Origin: CAVPTL01 sp963727235
Lineage (GTDB): Bacteria > Actinomycetota > Thermoleophilia > Gaiellales > JAICJC01
Assembly (NCBI GenBank): GCA_963727235.1
Contig: CAVSFZ010000017.1
Location: forward strand, 37,283-101,282
Length of the DNA: 64,000 nucleotides
Reading direction: 5' to 3'
Part shown: positions 36,284-43,584 of the stretch, piece by piece
Position numbering within the stretch: position 1 is the first letter of the stretch
How the letters are laid out: each line of letters begins with the position of its first letter
Notes under the pieces: generated by a model
What the model was told of the DNA's origin: nothing
Database searches by the model: none
What the model saw: the letters and a program-made list of their open reading frames with translations, nothing else
Position numbers and translations under genes: made by a program

Positions 36284-36649
36284 ATGGCAGGCCAGATCGT
36301 CCACTTCGAGATTCCGGCGGACAACACGGAGCAGAGCCGCGAGTTCTGGGGCGGACTGTTCGGGTGGCAGTTTCAGGCGTTTCCCGGCCCATCCGAGTAC
36401 CACATGACCCAGATCAGCGATCAGACCGGCGGGGCAATCACCAACATGGAACCGGAGAAGCGGGGCACCCGCGCGTACTTCAGCGTGGACGAGATCGGTG
36501 CCGGAGCCGAGCGCGTGCGCGAACTCGGCGGCCAGGCCGGCGATCCGATGCCGGTGCCCGAGATGGGCTGGTTTGCAACCTGCACCGATCCACACGGCAA
36601 CGAGTTCGGCTTGTGGCAGACCGACCCCTCCGCCCAGATGCCTGAGTAG
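36284..36649 (+). CDS. VOC (glyoxalase-like) family protein
   Basis: A 121-residue single-module vicinal oxygen chelate protein: IVHFEIPADNTEQSREFW at the start, FATCTDPHGNEFGLW at the end with the likely metal-ligand glutamate. ATG 36284 has GGAGAG before it; a longer frame upstream lacks homology. Its TAG stop is directly followed by a palindromic repeat that overlaps its last bases. Confidence 0.85.
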   Translation: MAGQIVHFEIPADNTEQSREFWGGLFGWQFQAFPGPSEYHMTQISDQTGGAITNMEPEKRGTRAYFSVDEIGAGAERVRELGGQAGDPMPVPEMGWFATCTDPHGNEFGLWQTDPSAQMPE

Positions 36650-36682
36650 TGAATAATTGGTGCCTGGCACCAATTATTCACT
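36648..36682. repeat. Intergenic palindrome, AATT class, perfect
   Basis: Perfect 17-base arms (36648-36664 and 36666-36682) around T36665: AGTGAATAATT-GGTGCC, T, and complement. The arms include the last two bases of the upstream TAG stop and a matching CT on the far side, so symmetry reaches into the gene end. Confidence 0.93.
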
Positions 36683-36689
36683 ACAGACG

Positions 36690-36732
36690 CTCGGGGTGAA
36701 TAACGGTGCCTGGCACCGTTATTCACCCCGAG
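36690..36732. repeat. Intergenic palindrome, AAC/GTT class, longest arms
   Basis: Perfect 21-base arms (36690-36710 and 36712-36732): CTCGGGG precedes the class sequence and CCCCGAG follows it. The right-hand end merges with GAGGAG, the likely ribosome binding site of the agmatine deiminase gene, so folding could hide that site. Confidence 0.93.
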
Positions 36733-36743
36733 GAGCGGCCACG

Positions 36744-37784
36744 CTGACCGAACCCAACACACCGCGCGATGACGGATTTGCCATGCCCCCTGAGTGGGAG
36801 CTCCATCAGCTCACGCTGATGTCGTGGCCCTGCCGGCCGGAGACCTACGTGTCGACCGAGCGAGGCCACGGTCCCGAGGCCTTCCTGCAGGCCCAGGTGC
36901 AGCAGGCGGCCGTCGCCAATGCGGTCTCCGAGTTCGAGCCGGTGCTGATGCTGGTGCGGCCCGAGCAGCTGGGTGAAGTCCGGCGGATGCTGTCGTCGCG
37001 GATCGAGCTGCTCGAAACTGAGTTGGACGACGCGTGGATGCGCGACAACGGGCCGATCTTTGTGCGCGATGCTCAGGGACGGGTCGCGCTGGTCGACTTC
37101 GGCTTCAACGGCTGGGGTGAACCATCCCAACCCACCGCGTTTGACTCGCGGGTGCCCGAGACGATCGCCGGCCACCTGGGAGTCCGCCGCTATGTCGCCC
37201 CCATGGTGCTGGAGGGCGGCTCCTTCTTCGTCGACGGCCAGGGCACGCTGATCACCACCGAGCAGTGCCTGCTGAACGAGAACCGAAACCCCGACATGTC
37301 ACGGGAACAGATCGAACAGACATTGTCGGACCACCTGGGGATCGACAAGGTCGTGTGGCTGGAAGAGGGCCACCACGAGGACTTCTCGACCGACGGCCAC
37401 ATCGACGACATCGCCCACTTCGTGACACCCGGGTCGGTGATCCTGCACACACCCTCGAATCCCGCCCACCCCGACCACGCCAAGGGCATCGACAACGCCC
37501 GCCGGCTGAGCGACGCGGTCGACGCCCGCGGGCGGACGATCGACGTGATCGAGTTCGACACCGGCCGGGCCGCCGGCATCCCGTACCTCAACCTGTTCGT
37601 CTGTAACGGCGGGATCATCGCCCCGATTGCCGGTGTGCCCGAGGACGAGACCGCGCTGGCACAGATCCGCGCGGTCTATCCCGATCGGGAGATCGTCACC
37701 GTCCCGGCCGACGTGCTGTTCATGGCAGGAGGCGGCGGCCCCCACTGCATCACTCAGCAGGTGCCTGTGGGCACGTTCGCCTAA
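36744..37784 (+). CDS. aguA: Agmatine deiminase
   Basis: A 346-residue member of the peptidyl-arginine-deiminase fold that turns agmatine into N-carbamoylputrescine. Motifs: MPPEWELHQLTLMSWP near the start, AWMRDNGPIFV, EGGSFFVDGQGT, HIDDIAHFV with the catalytic histidine, and GGGGPHCITQQ with the nucleophile at about C335. GAGGAG 8 bases ahead favours a CTG start at 36744; ATG 36783 would remove 13 residues and has no good site. A still longer frame reads through the palindromes and is rejected. Confidence 0.88.
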   Translation: MTEPNTPRDDGFAMPPEWELHQLTLMSWPCRPETYVSTERGHGPEAFLQAQVQQAAVANAVSEFEPVLMLVRPEQLGEVRRMLSSRIELLETELDDAWMRDNGPIFVRDAQGRVALVDFGFNGWGEPSQPTAFDSRVPETIAGHLGVRRYVAPMVLEGGSFFVDGQGTLITTEQCLLNENRNPDMSREQIEQTLSDHLGIDKVVWLEEGHHEDFSTDGHIDDIAHFVTPGSVILHTPSNPAHPDHAKGIDNARRLSDAVDARGRTIDVIEFDTGRAAGIPYLNLFVCNGGIIAPIAGVPEDETALAQIRAVYPDREIVTVPADVLFMAGGGGPHCITQQVPVGTFA

Positions 37785-39005
37785 TCAGCCCTCGTCGCCG
37801 GCCGGCCGCAGCCACAGGGCCGCGTGCCGTGGCTGGACGGTGTCGTCGACGACGCCCACCAGCTCGCGGCAGAGCACGTCCAGATCGATCTGCTCACGCA
37901 GGCGGCCCGTGAACGCCTGCACCGCCGCCTCCGCGTCGTAGGTGCGGCGCGAGAAGCGCCGATCAACGGCATGCTGGATGCGGCGGCGAAGCGGCTGGAA
38001 GGCAAACGCCACCGCGAGCGTGGAGAGGGTCACCGCCAGGGCTCCCGATTGGCCGGTGGCCGAGCGAAATGCCGCCCCCAGCAGCGCGATGCCGCCGAGG
38101 TAGAGCAGCGCCAGCAGCGCGATCAGGCAGGTGTACACGAGCGTCTTTCTGATCACGACGTCGATGTCGTACAGGCGATAGCGCAGGATCGCCAGCGCGA
38201 TCAGCACCGGGAACAACACAATCGCGACCACGAACGACAAGGCCGAGAGATTGCCGCCGACACCGGCCAGCGAGAGCACGATCGTGGTCACGACCAACAC
38301 CGCCTCGAACAGCACCGCGGCCATGATCCATTTCACCTGCTGGCGCTCGACCCCGGCCGACCGCCGGAAGCGCAGCACGATGGAGGCCACACCTGCCCCA
38401 AACCCGATCAGGGTGGGAAAGATGCCGAGCGCGGTAATCAGGTGCAGCACACTCGCGCCTGTGCCAGTCACCGCCACCGGATTTACGACCTTGTCCAGCG
38501 GGCCCGACGACGAGAACTCGGTGAATCCCTGGGCAAATGTGCACACCGCTCCCAGCACCGCACACCACACCGCCGGCCGCCATCTCGGCGTCAGCGGATG
38601 CCCGTCGGGAAACAGGAGCAGCAGCAGCGACATGACCATCACGAACACCCCGTCGAACACCGACGACGAGAACCAGTACGCGACGATGCCACCCGGCAGG
38701 GTGCCCGGCGCGACCACCATGGCGTACACCGCGTAGTTCTGCAGCAGGTTGTGGGGCACCGCCAGGAACATGGCCATGCCGATGAACAGCCAGCCGATCC
38801 GGTTGCCCCGCTGCCAGGTGACGATCAGCGCGCCGATCGACGCGAAGCCGATGGTCACGACCGTGAACATCAGTGTGGCTGTGAGCGATTGCACCGATCG
38901 GTCGAGCAGCCCCAGCCACACCGCGACCGCGTTGATCACCACGGTCAGCCCGACGATCGTCCACGCGACCCAGTGGGTTCGCAGCATCTCCAGGTTGAGC
39001 CTCAC
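37785..39005 (-). CDS. Multi-helix sensor-like membrane protein without kinase domain
   Basis: A 406-residue protein with about eight to nine membrane helices, a conserved ILRYRLYDIDVVIRKTLVYT segment (residues about 275-295), then PLRRRIQHAVDRRFSRRTYDAE and a short cytoplasmic tail ending where a GAF or kinase domain would begin in sensor histidine kinases of this build. No HisKA or HATPase follows. It is a paralogue of the protein at 41446. Start is GTG 39005, 20 bases after a 20-bp motif shared with the paralogue. Confidence 0.72.
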   Translation of the reverse strand: MRLNLEMLRTHWVAWTIVGLTVVINAVAVWLGLLDRSVQSLTATLMFTVVTIGFASIGALIVTWQRGNRIGWLFIGMAMFLAVPHNLLQNYAVYAMVVAPGTLPGGIVAYWFSSSVFDGVFVMVMSLLLLLFPDGHPLTPRWRPAVWCAVLGAVCTFAQGFTEFSSSGPLDKVVNPVAVTGTGASVLHLITALGIFPTLIGFGAGVASIVLRFRRSAGVERQQVKWIMAAVLFEAVLVVTTIVLSLAGVGGNLSALSFVVAIVLFPVLIALAILRYRLYDIDVVIRKTLVYTCLIALLALLYLGGIALLGAAFRSATGQSGALAVTLSTLAVAFAFQPLRRRIQHAVDRRFSRRTYDAEAAVQAFTGRLREQIDLDVLCRELVGVVDDTVQPRHAALWLRPAGDEG

Positions 39006-39025
39006 GGAGACATTCTCGCCGACCG

Positions 39026-39045
39026 GCGTTCCGGGAACGTTACGG
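39026..39045 (-). promoter_or_regulatory. Shared upstream motif, copy 1
   Basis: On the minus strand reads CCGTAACGTTCCCGGAACGC, identical to positions 41406-41425. It contains CGTTCC-C-GGAACG, an inverted repeat with a single-base centre, and ends 20 bases before the GTG start of the membrane protein, the same distance as copy 2. Could be an operator or the -35 of an ECF-type promoter (GGAAC). Confidence 0.6.
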
Positions 39046-39059
39046 CCGACGGTGCATCG

Positions 39060-39503
39060 TCATGAAAGCTCGGCGACGCCCTGGGCAACCCACGCCCTGA
39101 GCTCATCCGAGCCGACGAAGGGAGCACCGTCGGCCTCGGCACGCGCCAGCACCTGATCGGCCGATGCTCCGGCACGCAGCCCGGCATACAGGTAGACCAA
39201 GGCGGACGAGCGAGGGCCGGTGCGGCACGTCACCAACGTCGGCCGGGGCAACTCGTCGATAGCGGCGACACCCTCCCGCGCGACCTCCATGTCAAGCACC
39301 ACCGGGGGGTCGGCCACGATGTTGATCGACTCGGTGACCGCTGCCTGCACGTCAGCGTAGGACATGCCATCCGCCATCTCGGCAAACGCCGGGCCGCACA
39401 GAAACAGCCACGAAGCGGCACCTGCGTCGCGGGCGAAGGCCTCGGGGTCGGCAATCGCGCCGCGATTGAAGGTCACATCACCAGGGCTCTCGAATTCCCT
39501 CAT
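39060..39503 (-). CDS. Beta-lactamase hydrolase-like (DUF442) sulfurtransferase
   Basis: A 147-residue protein with the DUF442/BLH loop TCRTGPRSSALVYLYAGLRAG, a cysteine-arginine phosphatase-like active loop. Homologues work with MBL-fold persulfide dioxygenases in sulfide detoxification. ATG 39503 overlaps the upstream MBL stop (ATGA), supporting functional pairing. The frame continues further upstream without homology. Confidence 0.78.
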   Translation of the reverse strand: MREFESPGDVTFNRGAIADPEAFARDAGAASWLFLCGPAFAEMADGMSYADVQAAVTESINIVADPPVVLDMEVAREGVAAIDELPRPTLVTCRTGPRSSALVYLYAGLRAGASADQVLARAEADGAPFVGSDELRAWVAQGVAELS

Positions 39504-40120
39504 CGCTCGTCGCCTGCGAGCAACCGCTCGATCGCATGCTTGGGCTGGTCGGTGATCGGCGGGCCGTGATCGAGGCACAGCACCTCGAACTCCAGATCCA
39601 GCAGGCGCTCCACGCTGCGACGCGTTTCGGCGGGATCGTCGTGGTACTCGCCCGGCACCAGCCGCAGCTCGCCTCCGGCAGCCATCAACAGGTCGGAGCA
39701 GAACAGCACCCCCGGAGTTCGCTCCAGCAAGAGGCAGAAGTGCACCGGCTCGGGACCGGGCGTGTGCACCGCGCGCAGACCGCCGGGGAGGAGATCGCCG
39801 TCGCCGTAGCGGTGGTCGGGCTCCTCGTCGGCGTCGGGAGCCCCCGCGGGAGCCCACACCTCGGCGCCGAACTCGCTGCGATAGCGCCAGGCCGAGCGCT
39901 GATGGCACTTGGCGGTGAGCACGATGGCGGTCGGCTCACGCAGGCCTGCCAACTCGGCCGGGGCGAGCTGAACCGGATCGATCAGTACCGTGCCGGCATC
40001 GGCGGAGACCGCCTGGCTGCTGGAGGTGGCGCCGCCCAGGTTGCTGTTGGAGATGCGCCAGTGCCACACCCCGTCCACCACGGGCTCGACATGGTCGGCG
40101 ATCTCATGAGGCTCACTCAT
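39500..40120 (-). CDS. MBL-fold protein with altered metal motif
   Basis: A 206-residue protein with the MBL layout: VLIDPVQLAP start, then TAKCHQRSAWRY where the usual HxHxDH metal motif should lie, VHTPGPEPVHFCLLLE, LFCSDLLM and a late LDHGPPI. The first motif is lost except for one histidine, so the dinuclear metal site is doubtful. It may be a non-catalytic or altered-substrate member. Coupled to the DUF442 gene. Confidence 0.7.
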   Translation of the reverse strand: MSEPHEIADHVEPVVDGVWHWRISNSNLGGATSSSQAVSADAGTVLIDPVQLAPAELAGLREPTAIVLTAKCHQRSAWRYRSEFGAEVWAPAGAPDADEEPDHRYGDGDLLPGGLRAVHTPGPEPVHFCLLLERTPGVLFCSDLLMAAGGELRLVPGEYHDDPAETRRSVERLLDLEFEVLCLDHGPPITDQPKHAIERLLAGDER

Positions 40121-40143
40121 CTCTCAGCCCTCGGTCACGGACC

Positions 40144-40180
40144 GGGTGAATAAAAGGTGCCTGGCACCTTTTATTCACCC
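40144..40180. repeat. Intergenic palindrome, AAAA/TTTT class, extended
   Basis: Perfect 18-base arms (40144-40161 and 40163-40180) around T40162: GGGTGAATAAAA-GGTGCC, T, and complement. It fills the 71-base gap between the MBL gene's start and the end of the next gene. Confidence 0.93.
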
Positions 40181-40191
40181 AAGCCATTTGG

Positions 40192-40782
40192 TCAGCTTGC
40201 GGCGGCGGGCGACTTCACCTGCACGTGGTTGTGCAGAGTTGTGATGCGAGGCTGCATCTGTGCCATGCGCTCCGGCCCCATGCGGGGCGCGAGCTCGGTC
40301 TCGCCGAACTCCGCGAACTGGTCGGCCGACTCCCAGATGTCAACCACCACAAGACCGTCGTCGCTGACCGCGGCCACGTGCGACACGGCCGGATGCGCGC
40401 TGCCGTCTCCAGCGTGCGCGGCCAGATCGGCGGTGAGGGCGTCGTAATCCGCCGTCGTCAGGCCGTCGAGCTCGAGCAGCACCAGCGCGGTGCCCACCTC
40501 ACCACTCCCGTCGAAGTGGTTGTGCACCGGCAGGATCCGAGGCTGAGTCTCGGGCACGCCGGCCTGAGCGATCGCCGCTCCCAGCTTCTCCTCGAAGAAT
40601 CGCTGGAGATCCTCTGCCGACTCCCACACGTCGGCCACGAGCAGTCCGCTGTCGGTGATCGCCGCGGCGTGGCTGATCAGCCCCGGCGGGGCGTTTTCCG
40701 GCGAGGTACCCAACAACGCATCGGCACGGTCATACTGCTCCGCCGTCCCGCCCTCGACATCCAAGATCATCAGAATTGGCAT
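40192..40782 (-). CDS. Duplicated ABM-like (dimeric alpha+beta barrel) protein
   Basis: A 196-residue protein made of two similar halves. Half 1 has GLISHAAAITDSGLLVADVW and QPRILPVHNHF; half 2 has PAVSHVAAVSDDGLVVVDIW and QPRITTLHNHV. Such ferredoxin-like repeats occur in antibiotic-biosynthesis-monooxygenase-like proteins; enzymatic function is not shown. No ligand residue stands out except the repeated HNH-type HNHF/HNHV pairs. Confidence 0.7.
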   Translation of the reverse strand: MPILMILDVEGGTAEQYDRADALLGTSPENAPPGLISHAAAITDSGLLVADVWESAEDLQRFFEEKLGAAIAQAGVPETQPRILPVHNHFDGSGEVGTALVLLELDGLTTADYDALTADLAAHAGDGSAHPAVSHVAAVSDDGLVVVDIWESADQFAEFGETELAPRMGPERMAQMQPRITTLHNHVQVKSPAAAS

Positions 40783-40827
40783 ATCTCTCCCCCTTCTCCC
40801 TCTGGTGATTGCGAGCCCAGCACCGCC

Positions 40828-41331
40828 CTATTCCTCGTCGTCAACCTCAGCGACGATGGCCGCTGCAGCGTCCGCCGAGACGGCGTGCTTGGCGATCTTC
40901 TGATAGCCCTCGAGGCCGCGCTCCAGCTGCTCGATCATGCGATCCTGGGCGATGGCGATGATGGCCGAGGAGCCGGGCGGCAGGCTCTCACCGATCGCCT
41001 TGAGATCCTCGTCCTTGAAGCCCTTGTCGCGGATCTTTCCCCACAACCCGCCGGCCCCGCCGCCCACGGCCGCCGAGACGATGATGCTGGGCGGGAAGAT
41101 CAACCCGACCACACCGCCGGCGATGGCGCCGCGCTTGGCCCACTTCTTGCCGCTGGGATCGGCGGTCTCCTCGAACTTGACCTTGTCGTCGGCGGTGTGC
41201 ACGATCACGGCCGCGTCGATCAGGTCGATCGCACCCGCGCGCTGCGCCGACTGGAAATCCTTCAGCGCCGCGCCCGCCTCGTGCTCGGTCCCGTATGACG
41301 CGACGAACAGCTCGACTGTGCTGGTACTCAT
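40828..41331 (-). CDS. DUF1269 family membrane-associated protein
   Basis: A 167-residue protein: N-terminal soluble domain (VELFVASYGTEHEAGAALKDF), a glycine-rich hydrophobic hairpin (GAIAGGVVGLIFPPSIIVSA), then DEDLKAIGESLPPGSSAIIA. This is the DUF1269 pattern, associated with envelope or stress proteins of unknown role. Divergent from the membrane sensor-like gene, with the shared motif in the gap. Confidence 0.82.
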   Translation of the reverse strand: MSTSTVELFVASYGTEHEAGAALKDFQSAQRAGAIDLIDAAVIVHTADDKVKFEETADPSGKKWAKRGAIAGGVVGLIFPPSIIVSAAVGGGAGGLWGKIRDKGFKDEDLKAIGESLPPGSSAIIAIAQDRMIEQLERGLEGYQKIAKHAVSADAAAAIVAEVDDEE

Positions 41332-41405
41332 GGCTCCGGCTCCCCACGTTCGTTGACGTATCCGAGCGAAGCCTACCCCCGCCGGAGCAGGCACCACGAC
41401 ACGGA

Positions 41406-41425
41406 CCGTAACGTTCCCGGAACGC
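41406..41425 (+). promoter_or_regulatory. Shared upstream motif, copy 2
   Basis: CCGTAACGTTCCCGGAACGC, identical over 20 bases to the motif at 39026-39045 and 20 bases before the GTG of the paralogous gene. It sits in a 114-base divergent gap and could also act on the DUF1269 gene. Confidence 0.6.
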
Positions 41426-41445
41426 GACTCTGACACCATGGGGGT

Positions 41446-42630
41446 GTGCCGCTGAGCTTTCGAAAGGTGTGGGTGTGGGCCGTATGGCTGGTGGCGATCT
41501 CGGCGGCCGTGATCTCGATCCCGCTCGCGTTCTCCGCGGACGTGAGCGCATCCACAGCGGTGATGGCGATACCTCCGATCGTGGGCGGCGCCACCATGGG
41601 GGCGGTGCTGTGCACCCACGTCCCCCGAAACCCCATCGGGCCGCTTATCCTGACGCTGGCAACCGCGTTTGCGCTCTCGACGGTGGGCAACATCTACCTC
41701 GCCCCCGGCCTCGCACTTCCCGCCGGCGACGCGGTCGCGGCGGTGTACGTGTTGGCGCGCGCCGCACCGTGGGTGATCCTGCCGGCGCTTCTGCTGTTGT
41801 TCCCCGAGGGCCGGTTGCCGTCGCCCCGGTGGCGACCGGTGGGGTGGGTGTGGGCGGTCGCATCGCTGTGCGCGACGTTCGGCTGGGAGATCTCGACTGA
41901 GTCGATCGGGCTTGGGTCCGACCCGTCGCGGATCAGCCCGCTGGCGGTGCACGGCGCTGTCGGCAGCGTCGGATCGACCCTCGGCAGCATCGGCACCGCC
42001 GTGCTGCTGATCCTGATGGTGGCGGCCACCGTCTCGCTGGTGCTGCGATTCCGGCGATCGACCGGCGTGCTTCGCCAGCAGCTGAAGTGGTTCGGGGCTG
42101 CCGCCGCCGGCCTCGCGGTTGCCGCCGTCGTCAGCCCCGTGCTGTGGGCGCTGGGCGGGATCTGGTCGGACGACGTCGACGGCCTGCTGTGGTCGATCGC
42201 CGGAACCGCGCTGGTGATCGCCACCGGGATCGCGGTGCTGCGCTACCGCCTCTACGAGATCGACGTGCTGATCCGTAAGACGCTGGTGTACACGGCGCTG
42301 GTGGCGACACTCGCCGTCCTCTACCTCGGTGGCATCTCCTTGACAGGGTGGATGTTCCGGTCGGTCACCGGACAGTCGAGCGCGCTCGCGGTCACGCTCT
42401 CCACGCTCGCTGTGGCGCTCGCGTTCCAGCCGGCACGCCGGCGCATCCAGCGTGCCGTTGACCACCGCTTCTACCGCCGGAAGTACGACGCCAACGTCAC
42501 CCTGGAAGCGTTCAGCGGACGGCTGCGCCAGGAGATCGATCTGGAGGCTCTCAACGCCGAGGTGCTCGAGGTCGTGCGCGAAACCCTTCAGCCCAGCTTC
42601 TCCTCCGTTTGGCTGCGATCGCCCCATTAG
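41446..42630 (+). CDS. Multi-helix sensor-like membrane protein, paralogue
   Basis: A 394-residue paralogue of the protein at 37785-39005: shared LPSPRWRPVGWVW, VLRYRLYEIDVLIRKTLVYT, SALAVTLSTLAVALAFQPARRRIQ and a truncated C-terminus ending QPSFSSVWLRSPH. It lacks kinase domains. GTG 41446 follows the shared motif. It is followed by the GNAT gene after 17 bases. Confidence 0.72.
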   Translation: MPLSFRKVWVWAVWLVAISAAVISIPLAFSADVSASTAVMAIPPIVGGATMGAVLCTHVPRNPIGPLILTLATAFALSTVGNIYLAPGLALPAGDAVAAVYVLARAAPWVILPALLLLFPEGRLPSPRWRPVGWVWAVASLCATFGWEISTESIGLGSDPSRISPLAVHGAVGSVGSTLGSIGTAVLLILMVAATVSLVLRFRRSTGVLRQQLKWFGAAAAGLAVAAVVSPVLWALGGIWSDDVDGLLWSIAGTALVIATGIAVLRYRLYEIDVLIRKTLVYTALVATLAVLYLGGISLTGWMFRSVTGQSSALAVTLSTLAVALAFQPARRRIQRAVDHRFYRRKYDANVTLEAFSGRLRQEIDLEALNAEVLEVVRETLQPSFSSVWLRSPH

Positions 42631-42647
42631 TGCAAGACTCGCCACAG

Positions 42648-43139
42648 ATGCCGATCCGCGCCTGCCGTCGAGACGAGCGAGAGACCATGCTCGAGATCGT
42701 GAACGCCGCCGCCGAGGCGTATCGCGGCGTGATCCCCGCCGACATGTGGCACGAGCCGTATATGGATCGGGACGAGCTCGACAACGAGATCGCCGACGGA
42801 GTCGAGTTCTGGGGGTATGAGTGCGACGGGGAGCTGGTCGGGGTGATGGGGATCCAGACCGTCGGCGACGTCGCGCTGATCCGCCACGCCTACGTCCGGC
42901 CGGGGCGTCAGGGCGGCGGGTTCGGCGGTCGCCTGCTCGCTCACCTGCAATCGGCGACGGACCGCCGATTGCTGGTCGGGACATGGGCGGACGCGACCTG
43001 GGCGATCAGGTTCTACGAGCGCCACGGCTTCGTTCGCGTCTCACCCGCCGACAAGAACGAGCTGCTGCGCCGATACTGGTCGATACCGAAACGTCAGATC
43101 GAGACGTCAGTCGTTCTGGAGCAAGGAGATCGATCGTGA
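42648..43139 (+). CDS. GNAT family acetyltransferase
   Basis: A 163-residue N-acetyltransferase. RHAYVRPGRQGGGFGGRLLAHL contains the acetyl-CoA pyrophosphate loop (Q/RxxGxG/A), and AIRFYERHGFVRV is the C-terminal strand. Substrate unknown. ATG 42648 chosen; a longer frame overlaps the preceding gene. Stop overlaps the rhodanese start as GTGA. Confidence 0.82.
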   Translation: MPIRACRRDERETMLEIVNAAAEAYRGVIPADMWHEPYMDRDELDNEIADGVEFWGYECDGELVGVMGIQTVGDVALIRHAYVRPGRQGGGFGGRLLAHLQSATDRRLLVGTWADATWAIRFYERHGFVRVSPADKNELLRRYWSIPKRQIETSVVLEQGDRS

Positions 43140-43519
43140 ACATCGATGAGCTGCTGGCGGCCGCCCGCTCCCGGCTGACGCGCGTCACGGCCGAGCAGGC
43201 ATCGCAGGCGATGGCCGACGGCGCGGTGCTGGTCGATATCCGCGCGGACTCGCAGCTGGAACGCGACGGCACCATCCCGGGCGCCGTCGTGATCCCCCGA
43301 AACGTCTTGGAATGGCGGGCAGACCCGGCGTGCGACTTCCACGATCCGCGGCTCAGTCAGCGCACCGGGCCGCTGATGCTGATCTGCGCGGAGGGCTACC
43401 AATCGAGCCTGGCCGCGGCCACGCTTCACGACCTCGGGATCGCCGATGCCACCGACGTGATCGACGGGTTCGACGGCTGGCGCGACGCCGGTTTGCCGGT
43501 GGACCACGCCTCAAACTGA
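43136..43519 (+). CDS. Rhodanese-like sulfurtransferase
   Basis: A 127-residue single-domain rhodanese: VLVDIRADSQLERDGTIPGA, ICAEGYQSSLAAATLHDLG with the catalytic cysteine, and DGFDGWRDAGLPV. GTG 43136 with AAGGAG upstream. Co-transcribed with the GNAT gene. It may share sulfur chemistry with the DUF442/MBL pair at 39-40 kb, though they are not in one operon. Confidence 0.88.
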   Translation: MNIDELLAAARSRLTRVTAEQASQAMADGAVLVDIRADSQLERDGTIPGAVVIPRNVLEWRADPACDFHDPRLSQRTGPLMLICAEGYQSSLAAATLHDLGIADATDVIDGFDGWRDAGLPVDHASN

Positions 43520-43584
43520 CCGAAGCGCCGTGATACCGTTTGCACCTCGGGACGCGGCACCCGGCAGGTGTCGGAGGAGGAGCG

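Noticed and set aside
43540..43584. Upstream extension of the MMPL gene
   Set aside because: ATG 43585 has a strong GGAGGAGG; the extension lacks membrane-protein features.
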